Assembly: GCA_017590115.1 (NCBI GenBank)
Contig: JAGGNK010012559.1
Span: 4,019,459-4,083,458, forward strand
DNA length: 64,000 bases
From: Montifringilla adamsi
Lineage: Eukaryota; Chordata; Aves; Passeriformes; Passeridae
Direction: 5' to 3'
Position 1 is the first letter of the stretch; every line of letters begins with the position of its first letter. The translations under genes were made by a program, and so were the position numbers. Of the stretch, positions 57,264 through 64,000 are shown piece after piece. Under the pieces are notes generated by a model. It saw nothing but the letters and a program-made list of their open reading frames with translations, made no database searches and was not told where the DNA came from.

Positions 57264-58049
57264 TCACAGAGCAGTCAGGGCTGCCACACACCTAGGCTGG
57301 GACTTGTTGTCCTTCTCCTCTGATTTGACGTGGCAGTGGCAGGTGGAGGCCTTGCTGTAGCTGACGGAGCGCTTGGTGGATTTCCTCCACTTCCTTGTCC
57401 TCTGCACAACTCGCTTGAAGATGAGGTAGAAGATCTCACAGACGGTGAGGACGATGCAGATGGAGGAGGCTCCGACCATGAAGTAGGTGAAGACCCTTTT
57501 CTCGGTTGGCCGAGCGATGTAGCAGTCCACGGTGTTGGGACAGGGATCCACATTGGAGCACTTGACCAGCCGTGGCAAATCGAAGCTGTCCCACATCTTG
57601 TGGAGGAGGTAGAGGAACAGGATCTCTATGATAAGCTTGAAGAAGAGGCTGAACAGGTAGGTCCACCACAGCCCGCCGTGCTTCTTGCCTGTGTTGCTGT
57701 AGAGCTTGGGGCAATTCTCTCCATTCTTCTCCCGGTTCTTCCTCTCGCGGTCCTCCCTGTAGGCCACGTGCATGATGACCAGGAGGGAAGGACAAGTGAC
57801 AAAGATGAGCTGCAGGGCCCAGAGGCGGATGTGGGAGACGGGGAAGAAGTGGTCAAAGCAGACGTTGGTGCAGCCCGGCTGCCGCGTGTTGCAGTCAAAG
57901 TCCTTCTGCTCGTCACCCCAGACCTTCTCGGCCGCCACCACGTAGACCAGCACACGGAAGACAAAGACCATGGAGAGCCAGATGCGGCTGAAGGCTGTGG
58001 AGTACTTGTTGACCCCGCTGAGCAGCGCCTGCAGCGTTTTCCAATCCAT
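57264..58049 (-). CDS. GJB3: GJB3, connexin 31 gap-junction protein
   Basis: Uninterrupted 261-residue frame starting [20 protein letters not shown], the Cx31 N-terminus (GJB4 and GJB5 start MNW). It has four transmembrane segments at about 21-40, 75-94, 129-150 and 188-210. Loop 1 has Cys53, 60 and 64 ([12 protein letters not shown]); loop 2 has Cys164, 170 and 176 followed by [27 protein letters not shown] is typical of the beta group. The C-terminal tail is short, very basic ([16 protein letters not shown]) and then Cys-rich (ASTCHCH); RASTCRCH in human Cx31 is similar, the rest diverges. Human Cx31 acts in skin, inner ear and placenta. A ctccctcag acceptor precedes ctgccATGG, so a noncoding 5' exon lies upstream. 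It is in tandem with GJA4, as in mammals. Confidence 0.95.
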   Translation of the reverse strand: MDWKTLQALLSGVNKYSTAFSRIWLSMVFVFRVLVYVVAAEKVWGDEQKDFDCNTRQPGCTNVCFDHFFPVSHIRLWALQLIFVTCPSLLVIMHVAYREDRERKNREKNGENCPKLYSNTGKKHGGLWWTYLFSLFFKLIIEILFLYLLHKMWDSFDLPRLVKCSNVDPCPNTVDCYIARPTEKRVFTYFMVGASSICIVLTVCEIFYLIFKRVVQRTRKWRKSTKRSVSYSKASTCHCHVKSEEKDNKSQPRCVAALTAL

Positions 58050-58054
58050 GGCAG

Positions 58055-61000
58055 CTGAGGGAGACCAGAGTCACCCAACCTGGAGAGGCGGAAGGAGCAA
58101 TGGGGACACCACTGGGACTGCACATCTCTCGCTGCACTAACTCTCACTGACCTCTGAACCCTCTCCCCCACCACATTACACTCATCTAGGGTGGGGGCTC
58201 TTCACCCTTGCAGACAGTAAAGCCCATCCTCACACACTCCTGGTGACAGAGGTGACACAATCTCTCTGTACTTCCTTCTGACAGAGCTGCCAGGGATGAG
58301 CCACCTGGCCAAGTCCCTGCCACCAGCTGTGTGCCTGATTGTGAGTGCTGGTGCAGCACGATCTGCTGGAGCAGGCCAGGATCACCAGCCAAAGGGGAAA
58401 TGGCTGCTCCTGCAGGGTTGGGGTGCTGGGACATGCCAGGGACCTGTTTTCTGTCTCACAGGTGATACCTGAGGCAGCCCAAACACAGGTGACAGTGGGG
58501 CTGCAGAAAGTGAGAGCCCGTGTGTGTCACAGTCTGTGTGTGTCACCAGCATGTCACCAGCACTTCACCCTGGCCAGCGCTCTGCTCCTGCTCCGGCAGC
58601 AACGCCGGAGGTGCCGACGGCCAAACCGGCTCTGCAGCTCAGCCTGGGGCTGCCCTGTGTGAGGAGGGAGACATGCTAAGCCTGACCCGGAGCTTTACTG
58701 CACCTGGATTTACAAACCCTGGTGGTTTTTACAACCCTCTGGGCTGTGAAGGTGTCTGCCCTGGCAAAGGGATTCACAGAACATCGGGTTGCTCCCACTT
58801 TAAGGAATTGCCGCTGCCTGTTGCCCACCCAGTGCCTTCTGAGACGTACCTGGAGGAGGCTCAGGCTCCTTCCCCGCTCACCGGGGGCTGTGGGGTGGGA
58901 AGTGTCCAGCACAGGGCATAGCCAGGGCGCGATGGCAGACTGGTGATCAGCGTCCTCTCATCCAGTGCACTGTGGTGTCCCAGGGCTGTGGGGTGGAACA
59001 GAACCTGCAGCACTGCCCAGAGCCCATGGAACACTCTGGGAGCCTGTCCTTGGCCAGGGCCACCCACAGCAAGCCCCGAATCTGTGGCTGTGCTCCCACA
59101 CTCCTGGCCTGGGAACGCACTGGGAAGGGTGGCTGGGCTGAGTGGCCCCAGGATGGGGTCCCTGGCAGTGTGTGCCAAGTGCCAGGGCTGTGCCTCTCCC
59201 CATGCCCACACACCTTCACTCACCACCCCATCTGAAACCAGATCTTCCTCCTTGGCAAACCCTCGGCTGGGAGTGAGGGTGGGGAGCAACCACTGTGTTC
59301 CCACCCAACCCTTGGATTTAAAACTGGGAGAGCTGCTGTTTTGCCCCTGAAAACTGGTGCTGATGGAACCTGGAGACTCTGCATGCCCCCAGTGCCAGCC
59401 AATTCACCCACGATCCCATCCCTGGTGCCAATGAGACCACCCCAGCACCCACCTGCCCATAACCCACCTGCCCAGCACCTGCGTGCCCAGATCAGCCCAG
59501 CGCTGGCTCCAGTCATGGACCCACAGTGGGGCAGGAAGGGGACGTGATCTCCGTGCCAAGCTCTGTGCCAGTCCCCGTGGCAGCGGGTGTGTGCAGCACT
59601 CTGTGAGCCCCCAGGGGCTCCCCAGGGCTGGATGGCAGCCAGGCAGAGCAGGGGCAGTGCTCAGGTGTGCTCAGCTGTGCCGGCAGTGCCCGTTTGCCTC
59701 CCGCAGAGCCCGGCACCTTTGCCAGCCCCCGGGGATGCCAACCCACTGCGTCACGGCCACGTCCTGCCCCGTGTGGGTGCAGGGCGTTGGACCCGACAGC
59801 GCCCTGCTCCCAGCTAGGCTGCAAACTCAGCAGAACCACTTTTCTCAGGGGGTCTCTGCCTCTTTTGGGCGTGGGACAGAGGTGCAAGGCCTGGGGGGGC
59901 CATTGCTGCTCCTCGGGGTGCCACGCTGTGCCATCCCCCTGTATCACCCCATGGGATGGGGACCCGGGCACAGCCTGTGGGGGCCTGATGTGACACTGTG
60001 TGGTGCTCACCTCTGAGCCCACAGTCACAGCAGCCCCAGGTCCCACCTGCCCCCTGTTACACCTCAACACAACTCCCACCTGCCCCCCGTTACCCCGCGG
60101 GGCTGTCCCCCCATCAACCCTGGCAGCCCCAGAGTACCCTGTGCCCCGGCAGGTACCTGTCCAGGTCGGAGAGCCAGAGGAAGGTGTCCGGATGGGATCG
60201 GGGAAGCTCCTTCCCAGCCTCAGCCCTCCTGCACACGCAGGGTTTGTCTGAGCGTGCGAGGGGAGGGGAAGGGTGGTTGGTTTGGTTCCCAGTAACTGGG
60301 TGAGTCTGGCAAACAGCTCCTGGAGACGTTCTTGCCGCGCACATGCACACACACGCTCGGCTTGAACAACAAAAGGCAGGTCAAATCCCGCAGGGAGATC
60401 AGCACAGGCACATTCCTCCGCAGGAAACACCAGCAGCTCCTTCCAGGTGATGTCCCATCCCCTGCAGGGATGGTCCGGGCGCTGCAGACCCAGCACCGTG
60501 CCCCAGCCGTGGGCCCACCAGCAAGCACTGCCGAGAGTCCCGGATTACGCAATTGCAACCCACTTTTGAAATGATTTTGCCTTAGTAATAGTTTTGCAAC
60601 AGCTCATCGGTATCTCCAACCTACGGGAACTTGCAGGCACCGCCCTGGCGGGGCCGGTGTGGCCAGATGGAACCTTTCCCACAGAGCAGGTGGCACCAGG
60701 GTCCCCGTGCAGCCGGACCCTGCTCTGCTGCTGCCTCATGCCGGGCCCCATGGGACCCTCGAGGTGTCCCTAAGGAGGGTGTCCCCCTCCCCAGAGCACC
60801 GGTGGCTTCCAGGAGGCTGCGTCAGCCCATCCCACCGGATGTCCCATGGATCAGCCGCGATAGGTGCCGATGTAGCCCGGGCAGGAATGCGCTTCTCTTC
60901 CTCACCTGGTTTCTAGAGTGCCCCGAGGATTCCCTGGAATCCTCCGGCACACCCTGGGGCCGATCAGCCGTGCTGGAGCCGCCTCGGCACCTGGCCAGGG

Positions 61001-63400
61001 CCACCCCTCCCATGGGGACACGTCTGAAGAGCCCCGGGGTGCTTGGTGCCTGCAGAGATTTGCTCCCTGCTCTTCTGGCAGACAAGGAGCCACTTGCCCG
61101 GAGGCTTTTTGTCTCCAGGAGGTCAAACAAAGCCAGTGAGGGTTTGCCAGGCTGGGGACAATGGAATGGGAGCCCAGGAGACCCATAGCAAACCCTGGTG
61201 GGAGCCTGGGGGTGCAGGATGGGGTGGGCCTGGAGGAGGGGACAGCCACAGGTACCCCAATCCCGGATGAGAGCCAAGCAGGTGCTCCGGAATCTTCCTT
61301 CACCCCGGAGCTGCCCGGATCAGGAATTTGAGCTATGTTGATGCAGAGAGCTGGTGTGGCAGGAGCTCTGCAGGAATCTGGGGGCTGTGGCCTGTGAGGT
61401 GAGAAGCCCTGGAGAGAGGGAAGCTGTTGGGAAGCACTGGCAGCTCTGATTCCTTGCAGAAGCAGCTGCTCCCTGCCCCATGGCCAAACCCTGTAAGGGC
61501 CAGGTGAAGAGTGGGGCCAGATCCCCCTGGGCAGCCTCTTGCCTGTTTGGAATTTCTGGAGCAGCCCTGTGGTCACGGTGAGAAAGTTCAGGTGCATTTG
61601 GCATGGGCAGAAGATCTCCCTCAGGCAGTTGGGTGGGGAGCAGAAACAGCCCATGCTTTGCAGTGTTTGAAATGCTGAGCTGGGTGTTTGGGTAAATCCA
61701 TAAATCCATCAAGGGGCACATCCCTGCGCCCACACTGGCAGAGGGATGGTAATGGGGGCACAGGGACAAGGTGCCAGCGTGGTTCTGCAGATCTCAGCAC
61801 TTGGGGAGCTTCAGGGGTATGCCCAGGACGTGTCACCCTGGTGCCACCCTGCTCCCACACAGCAGGGTGACAGCTGAGAGGCCTCAGTGCCAGATGTGAG
61901 CACTGAAACACCCAGTGGCTTAGGGAGGCCCAACCTTGGCTCCTCCATAAAGGAAAAACCCAAACTGCGGAGCTGGCAGATGCCAAACCAGCAGGAAAAC
62001 CTCAAACCTAAAACCCTTTTCAGAAGGGTCTCAAATGGAGCATGGCAGGATTCTGCCTGCCAACAGCTGTCCCCGTCCAGGGCCACATCCCCAGGGACGA
62101 GACTCCCCCGCAAGAGCAGGGGCAGAGGAGTCATGGGGTCCTGAGAGCTGGCAGCCAGGGCTGGACATAAATCAGAGAGATCCTCCTTAATTCCCAGCAA
62201 ACAGGCGGGTTTTGGCCAGGGCAGAAACAAACCCAAGCTGGGAAGGCAAATTTACCCCTGACCTGTGCATGCAATCCCCTCCACATCCCTGCCTGGGCTG
62301 GAGTTGGTGGTGAGTTTCTTTAAAATCCCCTCACCCCAAAATTTAGGAGGTCTTCTGGGACCTCACAAGCAAATACAGGGAATTTCCTGTGTGAGGATGC
62401 AGACTCTGGGAAATATTCAGCTTTTATTGTGACACACCCCCCTGGTTTGCTGACTCTGGTCCTGCCTCTGCATTCCAGGAGATATCCCAGTGTCCAGACC
62501 CCTGTTTTTGCAGCACCAATATCAAAAGAAGCAGCCAAATGCTCCTGTTTTTCTGGCTGACTGCTGCTTATCCCAAGCCTGGATGGTGCAAGAGACCCAG
62601 AGCTCTGCAATGTTTGCTCTGAGCAAGACAAAACAGCACAACAACATCCAGCAGCTGGATCTTCAGGTGTCTCTCAATGGGCAGCAGCTCCAGTTGTGCT
62701 TTGGTGTGCAGAGGTGGGACAGGGTGGTTTTTCTGGGGCTCATCTCTGTCCCCATTAGTGCCTGCAGAGGGGAACTCCTTGGGCTTTCACTCTCCAGCCT
62801 GGAGCAGGAGTGGCCAACCTTGCTGGAAAACAAACAGCCCAGCCCATGCTCTTTAATTCGGGGCAATGGCTCGCACACAAAGAACAACTTGTGTCCTTTG
62901 ACGTTATGCACTTCATAAAGAAAACTTTCAGGTGGATAATCCAGCAGCAGGAGCGGATGGAAGGAAGGCAGTGCCAGCACAACTTCCTCTGAGAAGTGGA
63001 AAAAATTCTGTGTGTATTTCATCATCTGTGTCTCTGACCCCAAAAGTCCCCAAACTCAAGGAGCTGCTGTGGGCTCAGAGGGCTGTGCTGGTGGCCAGGA
63101 TCCCCCCAGGGCTTCTCCACCACCCTCACCCCCACCAGTGGCTGGTTCAGTCCCTGCCCTCCCATCCAGCAGTGCTGCAACCCCACCTGCTCTTGGCTTC
63201 CCTTCAGCCCTGTCTGTCCCCAGCATCCCCCTGGGCACAGCAGCCCCTCAGCCTCCCATCCAGCTGTGGGAAAAGAGCTCAGTTTTGCCCATGGAAGGTC
63301 TCAGCTGGAAAACTGCAATGATCTGTCACTGAGAACGGCCTCAGTCACATAAAGGACACAGCGATGGTGTTCCCTCGCCCCCTGTGCCACTTCCTTTGGG
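58055..63400. other. region upstream of GJB3 without recognisable gene
   Basis: About 5.3 kb. It should contain the GJB3 noncoding first exon on the minus strand; possible donors lie near 59,218, 60,005 and 60,150, and I cannot choose among them. No connexin frame is found, although GJB4 and GJB5 lie beyond GJB3 in mammals. No RNA genes or mobile elements are recognised. Confidence 0.45.
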
Positions 63401-63429
63401 ACAGAGCCAGGGAGCGCTGGCACTGTCAC

Positions 63430-63690
63430 TGCTCATGGAAAAAATAATTATCACACCCTCCGAGTAAAGCAAAACCAGTAACAGATCGAGCTGCATGTTC
63501 AATGTTAATGTTTCTTGTGAGTGCATTTGCCATGAAATTATTGTTAATTATTCATACCAGCTGCCTCTGATGGCCTCGGAAGTGGCAGCACCGCCCGTGT
63601 CACGGCCGAACGCGATGGATTACAACAACGAACGAGATCAGATTCTGCCATTTAATGTTATTGTTTAATCAATGCTTGGGGTGTTTTCCT
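63430..63690. promoter_or_regulatory. AT-rich candidate conserved element at window end
   Basis: Balanced block with aaataattatcacaccc, gaaattattgttaattattc, a CpG-containing part (gccgaacgcgatggattac) and tttaatgttattgtttaatc. It has high complexity, no ORF and GC-rich flanks. Similar in style to the elements inside DLGAP3. Possibly an enhancer; another TAATGA-rich patch follows at 63,848-63,870. Confidence 0.35.
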
Positions 63691-64000
63691 CTCCTGTGTT
63701 CGGCTGTTTTGCTCAGGTGTTTTGCCCTGGCCAGGCAGGATGATCCAGCAGCTCACAGCGGGCTCTGCCTGCCTGGCCGGATCCTCACGCCTGCGCTTCG
63801 CCACGGTGGCTGCGACACCAGGGACCTGCTCTTGCCCCCACTCAACTAATGAGTGTTATTAATGACAATTGCATCAGTCTGAGGTGGCCCTGACACCCAC
63901 TGAGTGGCTGATGTAGGGTGAGAGATAGGAAGAGGGGTTTCCTGGGGGATCAGGGTGTCTGTCCTGGCTGGTACAGGCTCAGAGTCTGGGCACCACTGTC

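Noticed and set aside
59513..60496. 327-codon minus-strand frame upstream of GJB3
   Set aside because: No recognisable domain; GC-rich chance frame. It may overlap the GJB3 leader but is not supported as coding.
1..64000. CRISPR arrays, bacterial-type operons, phage or plasmid features
   Set aside because: Spliced vertebrate genes throughout; the tandem repeats lack the repeat-spacer pattern.

Overview
The window is a piece of vertebrate nuclear DNA, most probably from a bird microchromosome. The gene order and orientations are SFPQ(+), TMEM35B(+), a platelet-activating-factor-receptor-like GPCR(+), DLGAP3(+), SMIM12(+), GJA4(-), GJB3(-). Apart from the receptor and two missing zinc-finger genes, this mirrors human 1p34-p35 (GJB3-GJA4-SMIM12-DLGAP3-TMEM35B-ZMYM6-ZMYM1-SFPQ). 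Very short introns, GC-rich exons, CpG-rich promoters and many GC-rich minisatellites fit an avian microchromosome. The species cannot be named from sequence alone.

Layout. 1-10.4 kb is AT-rich. It holds the last coding exon of SFPQ (1699-1836), its 3' UTR and a long downstream stretch with several splice-bounded, exon-like pieces. 11.4-12.9 kb holds the three-exon TMEM35B gene behind a GC-box minisatellite. 13.9-15.9 kb holds a receptor with its open reading frame in one exon and a probable noncoding 5' exon. 18.3-45.1 kb is DLGAP3: a CpG-island first exon (with a 6-N assembly gap), alternative noncoding exons, about 18 kb of 5' intron with tandem repeats and AT-rich islands that look like conserved regulatory DNA, then ten coding exons (36979-43399) and a long 3' UTR. 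45.75-46.9 kb is the small gene SMIM12. 46.9-52.3 kb has no recognisable gene. 52.3-58.1 kb holds two minus-strand connexin genes, each with its coding region in one exon. 58.1-64 kb has no recognisable coding gene.

Roles. The genes do not form an operon or pathway. SFPQ is a nuclear RNA-binding paraspeckle and splicing factor. TMEM35B is a small DoxX-like membrane protein. The receptor is a class A lipid/nucleotide-type GPCR. DLGAP3 (SAPAP3) is a postsynaptic scaffold joining PSD-95 to Shank. SMIM12 is a single-pass microprotein. GJA4 (Cx37) and GJB3 (Cx31) make gap-junction channels. The most unusual points are the extra receptor, the exon chain after SFPQ, an in-frame tandem acceptor in DLGAP3 that adds a 16-residue Cys-containing segment, a 23-His tract, and an upstream ORF ending one base before the DLGAP3 start codon.
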